A DNA stretch of 64,000 bases, taken from positions 1-64,000 of the forward strand of contig NZ_UPHT01000073.1 of NCBI RefSeq assembly GCF_900566085.1, written 5' to 3'. A program made the translations under genes and the position numbers. The DNA comes from Mycobacterium attenuatum (GTDB taxonomy: Bacteria > Actinomycetota > Actinomycetes > Mycobacteriales > Mycobacteriaceae). Below, piece by piece: positions 19,232 through 28,585 of this stretch (the first letter of the stretch is position 1; the number at the start of each line of letters is the position of its first letter). The notes under the pieces were generated by a model. The model had not been told where the DNA came from. It did no database searches and saw only the letters and a list, made by a program, of their open reading frames with translations.

Positions 19232-21286
19232 ATGAACCTCCCGAGAGGAAACGACGAACTCCTTGGTGATCGGCGCACCGACCGACCAAAGCCGCGAATT
19301 CTGTTGGATTCGTTGTTCGTTGGCCGCAGATGGGTGAGCAGGGCGTCGGGACGAGTTGGCACATGGTTCTCAGCGACAACATGGGGCGCGGCCTGGTGGC
19401 AACGAGTTCTGGTGGCTGTCATGGCTGCTGTGATTTTCTGGCCGCAGCCATCGGTCGATCCGAGCGTCGGGCTCGATCCTTCTTGGCAGGCTGGGCTTGC
19501 TCTGGCCCGCATTGACCACATTGCATGGGGTCGCGAGTTGGTGTTCACCTACGGGCCCCTTGGCTTCCTTCGGACCAGTGCCTACTACTCATTCGAGCAG
19601 TCGCTGCTGGCCACGATCTGCCAGTTGATCATCATCGCCGCACTCTTCCTCGGCATCGTGGCAGCCCTGCGGTTGCGCCACCCGCCGCTGGCATCGCTCG
19701 TCGGCGCGTTCGTGCTGACCGGTATCCTCACTGTCCTGCACCTCGGTCATGGTTTGGCTCTGCGGGGTTCTGCCGCCCTGGAAATGATGTACCCCGAGCT
19801 GGCCGTTCTCGCGGCGTTCGTGTGGGCAAGCGTGCCCCTCTTGCAGCGCGAGCCCAAGCGGTCGAGGGTGTTCACGACCTGCGTCATGCTCGGCGCGGTT
19901 GCGGGCTTTCAGCTGTTAATGAAATTCAACACCGGCCTTGCCATCATGGTCATCGCGTTGGCCACGTCGGTGCTGCTCGGCTGGAAAGCTGTCGGCCGGC
20001 ATTGCGCAACGATAACCGCATTCGCGGTTTCCACCCTTGTTTGGTGGGTGCTCGCCGGTCAGCGACCGGGCAATCTTCCGGCGTGGCTTCGGGGCAGCGC
20101 CGCGATTGCATCGGGTTACACGGACGGAATGGCGACCGCGCCCCTCCCGCAATGGGCCTTACCCTCAGTCGTATTGAGCATCGCCTGGATGGGTTGGCTC
20201 TGCGTGGTGTTCGTCCGCGGAAGAGACAACATACCGCGCCGCTACCTGATACTCGTCGGCCTCGCGACCCTGATCGCGGGAAAGGCCGCGTTCGGACGTT
20301 TCGAACCGTGGCACTTCGCCATTCTGGTCGGGGTGATGGTCGTTGCGCTGGCCATCACCCCATGGCCCCGAGCACGCCGTCGCACGTTGGTGGTGGCTGC
20401 GCTGGCGGTGGCTTTGGTTTTCGTGGTCGACCTCGGGGGGATTCCCGCTCTGTCCGACCGCGGGGTGTTGGCGATGCGCGCACCGGTGCAAGCAGCGGAT
20501 CGCATAGTCACTTTCGCCTTGCCGGGTCGTGTGCAGCAAAAAATCGAACAAGCCAAGGCACGCCAGCGTGCGCTTTACGGCATCCCGGACCACTTCATCC
20601 AGACCATCGGGTCGAGCACGGTCCATGTTGACCCTCACGAGATTTCGGCCGTGTGGGCCTACGATCTCGCGTGGCATCCGACACCGGTCTTCCAGACATA
20701 TCAAGCTCTGACACCCATGCTCGACGCCCTGAACGGCGAATCACTAGCCAACGGGCCGCAATTCGTGCTGTCCCGGTTATCGCCGGCGTTGCCCGCCGTC
20801 GGTATCGACGGCCGGCTTGGCGTGCAAGAATCCCCGCTGTATTCGCGTGCCCTGCTATGCAACTACGCGCTGAGCGGCATCGAAAACCGCTGGGCGCTGT
20901 TCAAACACACCGCCCCGCACTGCGGGCCGCTCACCAAACTGTCTGAGGTCTCCGTGCGGGAAGAGCATCCGGTGTCGATTCCCGCCCCCAGCGCACCGGA
21001 TAGGGCGGTGCTGGTTGCAATCGATCTCGATGAGACCTTTGCCGACCGGTACTTCCACGGAAAGATCGCTCCACTGAGCACCTTCACCCTCGCGGTCGAT
21101 GGGGTCACCTACCGCCTTATCGCGAAGAACGCGGCCGAGCCATTTCTGGTCAATACCCCCGCGTCGGTAGCAGACACGAATCTGCAGATTCACGCCCACA
21201 GCATTGGTGTCGGCAGCACCGTGAACCTAAATGGATCTATGGTTACTGCCCGACTGCGCATCTATGAGATGCGCGTTGGATCCTAA
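19232..21286 (+). CDS. Large polytopic membrane protein, paralogue of the one at 12024-13928
   Basis: A protein of about 684 residues with the same layout as the leftward gene at 12024: roughly ten membrane helices and then a soluble C-terminal domain. The shared blocks SVGLDPSWQAGLALARI, FTYGPLGFL, SSTVHVDPHEISAVWAYD and ESPLYSRALLCNY show that the two are duplicates that have diverged. The start is uncertain; ATG 19232 was chosen, and upstream TTG/ATG codons near 19145-19151 would add about 29 residues. The neighbours are glycan genes, so a GT-C type transferase or polymer-handling role is plausible, but no catalytic residues are recognised. Confidence 0.8.
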   Translation: MNLPRGNDELLGDRRTDRPKPRILLDSLFVGRRWVSRASGRVGTWFSATTWGAAWWQRVLVAVMAAVIFWPQPSVDPSVGLDPSWQAGLALARIDHIAWGRELVFTYGPLGFLRTSAYYSFEQSLLATICQLIIIAALFLGIVAALRLRHPPLASLVGAFVLTGILTVLHLGHGLALRGSAALEMMYPELAVLAAFVWASVPLLQREPKRSRVFTTCVMLGAVAGFQLLMKFNTGLAIMVIALATSVLLGWKAVGRHCATITAFAVSTLVWWVLAGQRPGNLPAWLRGSAAIASGYTDGMATAPLPQWALPSVVLSIAWMGWLCVVFVRGRDNIPRRYLILVGLATLIAGKAAFGRFEPWHFAILVGVMVVALAITPWPRARRRTLVVAALAVALVFVVDLGGIPALSDRGVLAMRAPVQAADRIVTFALPGRVQQKIEQAKARQRALYGIPDHFIQTIGSSTVHVDPHEISAVWAYDLAWHPTPVFQTYQALTPMLDALNGESLANGPQFVLSRLSPALPAVGIDGRLGVQESPLYSRALLCNYALSGIENRWALFKHTAPHCGPLTKLSEVSVREEHPVSIPAPSAPDRAVLVAIDLDETFADRYFHGKIAPLSTFTLAVDGVTYRLIAKNAAEPFLVNTPASVADTNLQIHAHSIGVGSTVNLNGSMVTARLRIYEMRVGS

Positions 21287-21487
21287 AGCCGCCTTAAGCC
21301 GCGGTCCCGGCCTGCCCGCCGTGCAGAGTGGTTGGTTATCGGCACCGGAACGGCTGGGATTTCAGTGGATTGCGGTCGGCCGATGTCCTTTTCCTCGCTT
21401 GCGGGACAACGCGGCCACTATATTGTCTCCGGGGTAGGCGCGGCAGCTCGCTTTGCCGCGGTTTCGTCGGAACCGAGGGGAGAACGC

Positions 21488-23002
21488 GTGAGTCGACTTG
21501 TCGAGGTGCTGGGGGGCGCGGTCACTGCGACTCGAGAACAAGTCTCGGCGGTCATTCGCGAGTCCGAACGCACACTCCTGCTCGGCGCGGTTTTGCTGGG
21601 GTCGGCGGTGTCAGGCGTAATTGGCTTCGTTCTCGCCCAGTACTACGCCGTCGACGTACTTACCTCACTGTTTATGGCTGCCCAGGACTGCTGGCTTGAT
21701 TGGGGCAGGCAAGTGGGCACGCACTGCTTCAGCGACTACGGAATGACCTTGGGCTTCGGAATGCGGCCCAATCCATGGGAGCCCTACCCGCTGCGGCTGC
21801 CCTGGAACAACTACGAGGCGGGAGGGGGCGCCGGTTACCCACCGGCGGGGCTGCTGCCGCAGATGCTGTTCGGAATTCTGGGCAAATGGATGCACGCCCC
21901 ACGGCTGGGGTTCTGGGGCTACCAGCTCCTCTTGGCGGGTGCTGTCTTTACCCCCGCGGTCTGGGCAGCGCGCGGTGCTCGCGGCCTGGAGCGCGTGGTC
22001 GTCTTTGTGGCGTTGGGAGCCATGGCCATTCCGGTGTGGGGGGTGATCGATCGAGGTAACTCGGTGGGGTTCATAGCGCCGATCGGGCTGGTTTTTCTGG
22101 TGGCGCTGCGTCGGCAACGATGGGGACTGGTGGCGATCATGGTGGTTCTGGCCGCGCTGTTGAAACCACAGTTTGTACTACTCGCAGTGGCGTTGTTCGC
22201 AGCCCGACAATGGCGGATGGGTGGCATCGCCGCCGTTGGGGTTGTGATCTCGAATCTCGTCCCATATCTGCTGTGGCCACGCGACTTTCCGGAAACAATT
22301 GTGCAATCGGCCCGCAGCCTCCTCAATTACAGCAGTTCGGTCGACACGCTTGTGGGGCCGTATAACGTTTCATTCGCAAGAGGAATCTTCTTCATTCCGG
22401 ATAAGCTCTACGACCCGCGGTGGGGCTATGTGTCGAACAGCTTTCTTGATATGACTCGATCGCTGATCGGTTATGTCCTGCTCTTGTTGGTCGTTGTCAC
22501 CATGCTGGCTCTGGGGCGACGCATCCCGCCGGTTATGGGGGGCATCGCCCTGCTGACTACCGCTTGTCTGTTTCCCGGTCTGGTATTCAACTACTATCTG
22601 GTATTCGCTCTGCCGATCGCGGCGCTGGTGGTTCGTGACCCGGACGGGTCGTCGGAGTCGGGGATTTTCGACGGGTTCGCAAGCCTAGGTGACCGCCGCC
22701 GCGCGATCGGCATCTGCGTGAGCCTCGCTGCGGCACTGTCCATCGTCCGCATCCCGCTGCCCGGCCCGCCCATGATGTCGCCGCTCGCCGGCCAGCTGGG
22801 CGTTGTCGGCATCGTCGGCTACACACCGATCGTGCACACCACGGCCGAATTGGCGCCGCTCCTGTGGCTTATCGCATGCGCGGTGATTATCGTCTCGTAC
22901 GCGCGAAGGCCGGCTGACGGTGCCCAGGTGAATATCCCGACTCCCACCTCGGCCGCAGACCAACCCATGCCGTCCGCCGTGTCGCCAGGGGACAGCCAAT
23001 AA
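21488..23002 (+). CDS. GT87-like integral membrane glycosyltransferase
   Basis: A protein of about 504 residues with some ten transmembrane helices, resembling the actinobacterial polyprenyl-phosphate-mannose-dependent alpha-mannosyltransferases of family GT87 (DUF2029). The features used are an early periplasmic loop with acidic and aromatic residues, the VIDRGNSVGF segment and the conserved LLKPQF motif. The GTG at 21488 was chosen because a strong GAGGGGAGA ribosome site lies just upstream; the frame stays open to 21332. It would add a sugar from a lipid-linked donor on the outer face of the membrane, with the nearby GtrA and GT2 proteins supplying the donor. Confidence 0.8.
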   Translation: MSRLVEVLGGAVTATREQVSAVIRESERTLLLGAVLLGSAVSGVIGFVLAQYYAVDVLTSLFMAAQDCWLDWGRQVGTHCFSDYGMTLGFGMRPNPWEPYPLRLPWNNYEAGGGAGYPPAGLLPQMLFGILGKWMHAPRLGFWGYQLLLAGAVFTPAVWAARGARGLERVVVFVALGAMAIPVWGVIDRGNSVGFIAPIGLVFLVALRRQRWGLVAIMVVLAALLKPQFVLLAVALFAARQWRMGGIAAVGVVISNLVPYLLWPRDFPETIVQSARSLLNYSSSVDTLVGPYNVSFARGIFFIPDKLYDPRWGYVSNSFLDMTRSLIGYVLLLLVVVTMLALGRRIPPVMGGIALLTTACLFPGLVFNYYLVFALPIAALVVRDPDGSSESGIFDGFASLGDRRRAIGICVSLAAALSIVRIPLPGPPMMSPLAGQLGVVGIVGYTPIVHTTAELAPLLWLIACAVIIVSYARRPADGAQVNIPTPTSAADQPMPSAVSPGDSQ

Positions 23003-23114
23003 ACCGAGCTCTCATGCCGCGCGTCTAGCAATGGCGACTTACTTGGCGCAGCAACGGGTATGGCCGGCGCCGCGAACCGTACGAGGTCGGCGGCGGCTGG
23101 AACGGCCGCGCGCT

Positions 23115-23621
23115 TCACGTGCGCGAAATTTCGTCGTGAGCGTCGATGCTGTGAGCTTCAGCTGCGCCGCGCCGGAAGGAAAAGTACCGGTGGCCGAGGT
23201 AGTTGAGCACCAGGATGGGTACAAAGATGATCGCTTGCGCCGGGATACGGTGCAGGCCTAACTCGACCAGCACAGTCAGGGCGATCGCGTTGACGGCAAA
23301 GGTGGTGAGGTAGACACTCTCGAACCGTACGAGGTCACGCAGCACGTGGCCGCGAACGCGGAAGACTAACCGACGATGCATTACGAATGCGAACAGCACG
23401 CTCAGTACGTGTGAGACGCCGACCGTCACCAGTGATCCGGCGACCGTGCCGAACCGGCCGTCAACCAGGTGGCCTAAGGTCTGCGAGCAGGCCACGAAGA
23501 TACCGAATCCGACGACGGTGTTGACTCCTCCCACCACCAGGAAAGCCACACGCTGGTCGCGGACAAGCCGGATCAACGGCCCCGGCGGCGCCGATTCGGG
23601 CGCCAGGTCGAATTCAGTCAT
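23115..23621 (-). CDS. GtrA-family membrane protein
   Basis: A 168-residue protein with four predicted helices and the GtrA pattern (FLVVGGVNTVVGFGIF at the first helix, HVLSVLFAFVMHRRLVFR, and NYLGHRYFSFR near the end). It is the second GtrA in the window and likely flips a polyprenyl-linked sugar. The start was taken at ATG 23621; an upstream in-frame extension to 23705 looks non-coding. It faces the GT87-like gene tail to tail. Confidence 0.85.
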   Translation of the reverse strand: MTEFDLAPESAPPGPLIRLVRDQRVAFLVVGGVNTVVGFGIFVACSQTLGHLVDGRFGTVAGSLVTVGVSHVLSVLFAFVMHRRLVFRVRGHVLRDLVRFESVYLTTFAVNAIALTVLVELGLHRIPAQAIIFVPILVLNYLGHRYFSFRRGAAEAHSIDAHDEISRT

Positions 23622-23830
23622 CCGACGCATTCGAATGGCGCGAGCGCTCGCGGCGCAACCTAGGCGCGTCGGCGTCGACATGCATGCGCCATCCCGGTCG
23701 ATCACTCATGGAACGACATCGCCCGACCGAGCCGCTGTGCCAGCTGTGCACTCCCTAACCGCATCCGGTTCCCGGAGCGCTCTGCACAGACAAGCACGAG
23801 GTACGCCATCATCGCGACTTCACCGACCGG

Positions 23831-24739
23831 TCACCCGGGGACCCGCCCCGCGAAGACGGTCAGGGCACCTGTGCCGTCTCCAGCGACGTCGTACACTTCG
23901 GGCTCGAAGCCCGCCTTGCGTACGTATTCGACGATGTCACGACCGAACTCGGTGAACGCCAGCAAATCGGCCCCCACGGGAATGAAACGGTAAGCCCCGC
24001 TACCCTTGCCGTGGTAGAGGGGCGGCAGCAGGTGCATGATTTCGCCGTCATCATCTAACCGCGCCCGCGTTTCCGTGGTCGCGCGCGTCCAGACGACCGG
24101 CACGGTGAAAACATGGCGCCCCCCGGGCCGCAGCACCCGTCGTGTCTCGGCCAGTGCTGTGCGGAAGTCGGGGACATGCTCCAAAGTGTCAGACGACAAG
24201 ACGAGGTCGAAGGCAGCATCGGGGTAGGTAAACCGGCACATGTCTTCGTTACGGACGCCGTCAATGATCTCGCCCAGACGCTGCGGCCCTTGATAAGCGG
24301 AGAACGAAAGCCGCGGTAGCTGGCGCAAGAAGGCATGCAGCGACCCGAGCGAGCCGATCGTGTTTACTTCGGCAACGTCCAGAGCCAGAAACGTCGGATC
24401 CTTGATCAGTTCGGCGAACGACCCACAACCGGATGGACCGTAAAGGGCGACGAGGACTTCGGCGATCCGCCGCACTCTCAGGTTGCTGCAGCAGAACCGG
24501 CAGAACATGCTCTCGCGCAGGGTATTAGCGCGCGACACGGTGGGATCGGACCAAAAGACGTGCACGTCGTCGGGGATGGTCCAGGAATTGAAGGCGAATC
24601 TCGTATTGGCGCCGCAGACCACGCAGCGGCCCGCCTCGTCGGCGCGGCGGTCACGCGGCGGGCGCAGGTTGAGCAACACTGGTCGCCCCACACGGGCCTT
24701 CATCGCGGCCGCCACACTCACAGGGTTCAAAGTGATCAT
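23831..24739 (-). CDS. SAM-dependent methyltransferase with N-terminal Cys-rich motif
   Basis: A 302-residue protein. The N-terminal 90 residues contain CVVCG and CRFCC, which look like a structural zinc site. The methyltransferase half has DLVLSSDTLEHVPDF and RRVLRPGGRHVFTVP, the class I SAM post-I and motif III regions, but the usual glycine-rich motif I is weak. Such proteins are common in surface-polysaccharide loci as sugar O- or C-methyltransferases. It is divergent from the GT2 gene at 25057. The substrate is unknown. Confidence 0.78.
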   Translation of the reverse strand: MITLNPVSVAAAMKARVGRPVLLNLRPPRDRRADEAGRCVVCGANTRFAFNSWTIPDDVHVFWSDPTVSRANTLRESMFCRFCCSNLRVRRIAEVLVALYGPSGCGSFAELIKDPTFLALDVAEVNTIGSLGSLHAFLRQLPRLSFSAYQGPQRLGEIIDGVRNEDMCRFTYPDAAFDLVLSSDTLEHVPDFRTALAETRRVLRPGGRHVFTVPVVWTRATTETRARLDDDGEIMHLLPPLYHGKGSGAYRFIPVGADLLAFTEFGRDIVEYVRKAGFEPEVYDVAGDGTGALTVFAGRVPG

Positions 24740-25056
24740 GACTCGCTCTCCGGTGTTAGCAAGCGGTAATTGCGGTGTAGACAGATATTCGTTCTATGTT
24801 GGTCCACAATCGTGGGCGTGCCGCGCAATATGTGAGAAGCCTAGCGCCCGAGTAAGTTAGGAACTAAATTGCTGCCCATGACAGCGGTCCCTGCCCCGGC
24901 GCTTCCGGTAGTGGAGGATATGCCGCCGGGTTTCATTCCGCTGCCGCAACTGGTCGTCGGCAGGGCGATTTTCAGGTGCAGCTGGTTCACTCGTGGGCTG
25001 GGGTTCCGCCGTGCTTCCACAGAACGCCGTCTCGCCGAGCAGTTGGAGTCAACGTC
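24740..25056. other. Divergent intergenic region (methyltransferase / GT2)
   Basis: About 317 bases separating divergent genes. It should contain both promoters. The GT2 frame is open back to 24976 but does not look coding before 25057. No RNA gene, repeat or clear palindrome was identified. Confidence 0.45.
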
Positions 25057-25944
25057 GTGACGCCGTTGGTATCGGTGGTCGTTCCGGTGTACAACGGGAT
25101 CGCGACAATTGATGCAACCATGCAGTCGCTGTTGGCGCAGACATTCCGCGACTTCGAACTGCTGGTTTCCGACAACATGTCCACCGACGGCACCTGGGAG
25201 GCACTGCAGCGTTACACCGTCGACCCCCGCGTCCGCTTGACCCGACACGCTTCCAACGTCGGACCAACGGTGAACTTCAAGACCGTCACCGACCTGGCCA
25301 GCGGCGAATTCATCAAGGCAGTCTGTGCCGATGACGTGTTGTATCCGGATAACCTCGAGGTGCAGGTGCAAGAGCTGGCAGCTCACCCGTCAGCGGTAGT
25401 GGCTGTCAGTTCCAGAGATGTTATCGATGCCACGGGCAGGATCGTGCTTCGCAATCGTGGATTGGCCGGACTTCGCGGTGAAATCAGTGGCCCTGAGGCT
25501 ATCCGGCGCAGCGTTCTCGCCGGCACGAACATTTTCGGCGAACCGCCATCAGCCTTGTTCAGGCGCAGGGCCTTTGTTGACGCCGGTGGTTGGGATGTTC
25601 GCTTCCCGTTTCTCATGGATCTGGCGACCTACTGCGGGGTGCTACTTCATAGCAATGGCAGTCTCGTCGCAGTACCCCGGCCGCTCTGGGCATTTCGCAT
25701 CAGCGGTGCTCAGGCGAGTGTCGGAACGCAGATACACTCCCAGGCCGGCGAGGTAATAGGGTTTTTTCGCGCGTTGGCCGCCGAGCACCCCGGGCTACTC
25801 GAGCAGCGGTATCTGGCCGTTGGCAGCGCGCGAGCCCGGATGAACGCTCTCGGAAGGCACGTGGTCTACCGCTGGCTAGGGCGGCGGATGCGCCCCGCGC
25901 CATCCGCTTCTGATATCCAGGATGACGCCACCAAGCGACGTTAA
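25057..25944 (+). CDS. GT2 family glycosyltransferase
   Basis: A 295-residue GT-A fold transferase. It has the nucleotide-binding strand VSVVVPVYNGIATI, the SDNMSTDGT motif and the acidic pair CADDVLYPDN, the equivalent of the catalytic DXD. No membrane helix is evident. The start GTG 25057 is preceded by GGAG at a suitable distance and places the first strand at residue 5 as in the family. It probably adds one sugar of the LOS oligosaccharide using a nucleotide-sugar donor in the cytoplasm. It is the last gene before the accessory region that begins with the transposase. Confidence 0.9.
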   Translation: MTPLVSVVVPVYNGIATIDATMQSLLAQTFRDFELLVSDNMSTDGTWEALQRYTVDPRVRLTRHASNVGPTVNFKTVTDLASGEFIKAVCADDVLYPDNLEVQVQELAAHPSAVVAVSSRDVIDATGRIVLRNRGLAGLRGEISGPEAIRRSVLAGTNIFGEPPSALFRRRAFVDAGGWDVRFPFLMDLATYCGVLLHSNGSLVAVPRPLWAFRISGAQASVGTQIHSQAGEVIGFFRALAAEHPGLLEQRYLAVGSARARMNALGRHVVYRWLGRRMRPAPSASDIQDDATKRR

Positions 25945-26588
25945 GGAACCTCGGATGGAGCCGAAAGGGTAGATCCTTCCGCGGTGACCGCCCTGAGATC
26001 GTGTCGACGGCTGGCTGCGAATCTAGAAGCGGAACAAGGGATTTCGTTTCTCGTGGGTAGCTCACACAACCTTCTGGCCGTTGTTCATGGGCAACCTGCG
26101 CCCGTGGCATGCTTGCAGCCGCCAGACATAGCGCCGGTGCCGCTGCGCGCGGATTATCGGCTGTGAAGCCGTGGGACAGCTATGGACGCGTTGGTCCCGT
26201 TCAACAGACGTGTATGGCGGCGTTTGAGTCTGCGGTTCGACTTATCGCCGCGTTCCGCTCGCGCCAGACCCCGCTGACCCCGACGCTCAGCGGTTTGGCT
26301 CGTAAGTTTGCCGGTTCGTGCAGCTCGCGGTCTTCGCGTAGTTGCAGCGGAACAACTCCATCGTTTTCGACAAGCGGGGGACCTGCCCCGAGCGAAACGC
26401 CGCGGCACCCAAGTCCGTCACGGCGGTCATGGGCACAGATCAACAACGCCGGTACCCTGATTAGGAGCTCATCCGGATTCAGAGTGCATGAATCAGTTGG
26501 GGTCGTGTCCGGAATCCGGTGTAAATAGGGAGCACGGGCGTAGGTTCCGCTTCACGACCTGCAAGTCTGCGAAGAAGGAGCAACGCCC
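25945..26588. other. Non-coding junction left of the IS256-type transposase
   Basis: About 640 bases with several short frames on both strands, none with recognisable protein features or a good ribosome site. It probably contains decayed DNA plus the left part of the insertion sequence. An inverted repeat, GCACGGGCGT (26532-26541) and ACGCCCGTGC (26583-26592), flanks the transposase leader and includes its GTG start. Confidence 0.45.
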
Positions 26589-26592
26589 GTGC
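26532..26592. promoter_or_regulatory. Inverted repeat enclosing the transposase leader and start codon
   Basis: GCACGGGCGT and ACGCCCGTGC are perfect 10-base complements 41 bases apart; the right arm contains the GTG start at 26589, and the AAGGAG ribosome site is in the loop. A transcript reading through from outside could fold and hide the start codon, a known protective strategy in insertion sequences. It could also be part of the IS end. This is based on the sequence alone. Confidence 0.5.
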
Positions 26593-27932
26593 CTGTTCGA
26601 GTATCAGCCACCGACCGTATCCGCATCAAGATCGACGCCTTGTTTGCTGAGGATCGGGAGTTGCCGGAAATCCTTGAAGAAGTCGCTCGCCTGGGCGCGC
26701 AGCTGTTGATGCAGGCGGCGCTGGAGGCTGAGGTCACCGAGTTCCTCGGCCGCGGCCGCTACCAACGCATCGCCGCCTGTCCCGACGCTAACGAGGGCTC
26801 ACGCAACGGGTATCGGCCGGTGACGGTCAAAACCACCGCCGGGCCGGTGAAGTTGGAGCGGCCGAAGCTGCGCGGCACCACCGCAGCGTTCGCGTCGCGG
26901 TTGTTCGGCAAGCACGTGACGAAAACCAACGCCCTGGAGACGCTGGTGATTGCGGCGTTCGTGCGCGGCCTGTCCGTGCGGGATGTCGAGGCCACCCTTG
27001 CCGAAACACTCGGCGATCAGGCCGCGATCTCCAAGTCGACGGTCTCGGAAGTCTGCAAGGCGATCCGAGCCGAGTATCAGGGGTGGGCGCGCCGCCGACT
27101 CGACGAGATCGCGCTGGACTACCTGTTTTTGGACGCCTCATTCTTTCGGATGCATCCTGGGTCGCCGGCCGAGCCGGTGCTGGCCGCCTGGGGCATCACC
27201 ACCGAGGGCAAACCCGTGTTCGTCGGATTGTCACCTGGGACCGGCGAGTCCACCGACGCGTGGGCCGACTTCCTGACCGATCTGCGCGAACGTGGCCTTG
27301 CCACTCCGCTGCTGATCGTCTCCGACGGCGCCAAGGGCCTGATCGCCGCCATCGAACAAATCTACCCAAAAGCGTTGCGCCAGAGGTGTCTTATTCATCG
27401 ACTCCGAAACGTGCTCGCCAAGATTCCCACCGGGATGCAAGCCGAGGTCCGCGACGGCTACTGGGCGATTTTCGACACCACCGACCTGGGCGTCGAACCA
27501 GGACCCCAGCTGGTTGAGATCATCGACAACCGGATCGAGGCGTTCGCCGCCAAATACTGCGACCTCTACCCGGCGGCCATGCAGATCCTGCTCACCGACA
27601 AAGCAGGGCTGACGGCCTATCTGCGGTTCCCAGTCGAACACCATGGGCGCGTTCGACATTCGAACTTCATTGAACGATCGTTTGGGGAAACCAAGCGACG
27701 GACCAAGGTCATCGGCCGATTCCCCGGCGAGACCAGCGCCATCAGCCTGGTGTGGGCCGTGCTTGATCGCGCCTCGGCCGGTTGGCGCGGTCTGACCATG
27801 ACCCCGGTCGGCACCCGGCTGCTGCAAGACCTACGCCGGTCACTGCTCGACCCACCCCAGCAACTGCGGCCGCCGCCGGCCACCACCAGTGGCGACACCA
27901 ACCAGGCCGATCCCATCTGCGCCACCGCGTAG
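26589..27932 (+). CDS. IS256-family (mutator type) transposase
   Basis: A 447-residue DDE transposase of the IS256/mutator family. The order of elements is the family's: an N-terminal region with EVTEFLGRGRYQR and NGYRPVTV, a first catalytic Asp in LDYLFLDASFF, a second in LLIVSDGAKGL followed by RCLIHRLRN (the C-X2-H signature), and the catalytic Glu in NFIERSFGETKRR. The frame is intact, the ribosome site AAGGAG is strong and the start is GTG 26589, so the enzyme is probably functional. No matching right terminal repeat was found after the stop, so the element may be truncated there. It sits between the sugar genes and the drug-modification-like block. Confidence 0.93.
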   Translation: MPVRVSATDRIRIKIDALFAEDRELPEILEEVARLGAQLLMQAALEAEVTEFLGRGRYQRIAACPDANEGSRNGYRPVTVKTTAGPVKLERPKLRGTTAAFASRLFGKHVTKTNALETLVIAAFVRGLSVRDVEATLAETLGDQAAISKSTVSEVCKAIRAEYQGWARRRLDEIALDYLFLDASFFRMHPGSPAEPVLAAWGITTEGKPVFVGLSPGTGESTDAWADFLTDLRERGLATPLLIVSDGAKGLIAAIEQIYPKALRQRCLIHRLRNVLAKIPTGMQAEVRDGYWAIFDTTDLGVEPGPQLVEIIDNRIEAFAAKYCDLYPAAMQILLTDKAGLTAYLRFPVEHHGRVRHSNFIERSFGETKRRTKVIGRFPGETSAISLVWAVLDRASAGWRGLTMTPVGTRLLQDLRRSLLDPPQQLRPPPATTSGDTNQADPICATA

Positions 27933-27978
27933 CGATCTCGGGTCGCGACGCCGGTACGTCCCCCAGGCAGGACAGTTG

Positions 27979-28474
27979 TCACCGCTGGTCCTGACGGCTG
28001 GCGGTGACGAGGTCGATCGGTGGGATGTAGCCGGTGATGCTGTTGATGCTGCGATGCAGGCCGTGGTGCAGCGCGTCGATGTCGCAGCGGGCCAACCCGC
28101 CAGCAGCGGCAATGACGTGTTCGATGGTGAACGCCAAATCGTTCATGGTGCCCAGGATGCGGCGGTCGGCGGTCTTGGCCACGGCAACCTGTTGGGGATC
28201 GAGTTCGCCGAGCGTATCGACGGGCAAGTGTTCGGCTTGCAGCGCGGACTGAATCGCCGAGACGACAGGCGGGCCGATCGGGCGCAACCCGGCGGCGGTG
28301 ACGTTGGGCATGAACACCGAGAACAAGGTGCCGGCGTGGGTCACCAGCAGGCATTTGCGTCGATCGATCCAGACCAAGTGGGCATACCAGTCCTGCTGGC
28401 TGGCTGGCTTGGCCGATGGCCGGCCCAGACACCCGCAGCAGCGCCAACACCTTGGCGGTGCATCGCAGCATCAC
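27979..28474 (-). pseudogene. Frameshifted DUF6933-like gene
   Basis: Two consecutive frames together spell one small protein. The start (MMLRCTAKVLALL) is at 28474. The reading frame changes at the tandem tetranucleotide CTGG x3 (28396-28407) and continues as WYAHLVWIDRRKCLLVTHAGTLFSVF to a stop at 27979. The joined product (about 165 residues) looks like the DUF6933 family, but I assign this from memory of its conserved core. Gain or loss of one 4-base unit would restore the frame, so it could be a recent slippage mutation, a switchable gene, or a sequencing error. Its function is unknown. Confidence 0.72.
28396..28407. repeat. CTGG tetranucleotide repeat (3 copies) at the frameshift
   Basis: Three exact copies of CTGG within the leftward DUF6933-like gene, exactly where the reading frame shifts. 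Repeats of this kind slip during replication and change frame by one base per unit. Confidence 0.7.
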
Positions 28475-28585
28475 GAGTCATGATCGTAGGCAAAGCCACC
28501 GACGATCGGTACGCAAGAACGCCTTGGCTTGGCGCCGGTACAGTGTGGCGACGTGTTGGTCGCTGATCTGGCTCACTTCCTCGAC

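Noticed and set aside
25945-26588. Small transposase-like frames left of the IS256 element
   Set aside because: No conserved catalytic residues visible; similarity could not be established without a search.
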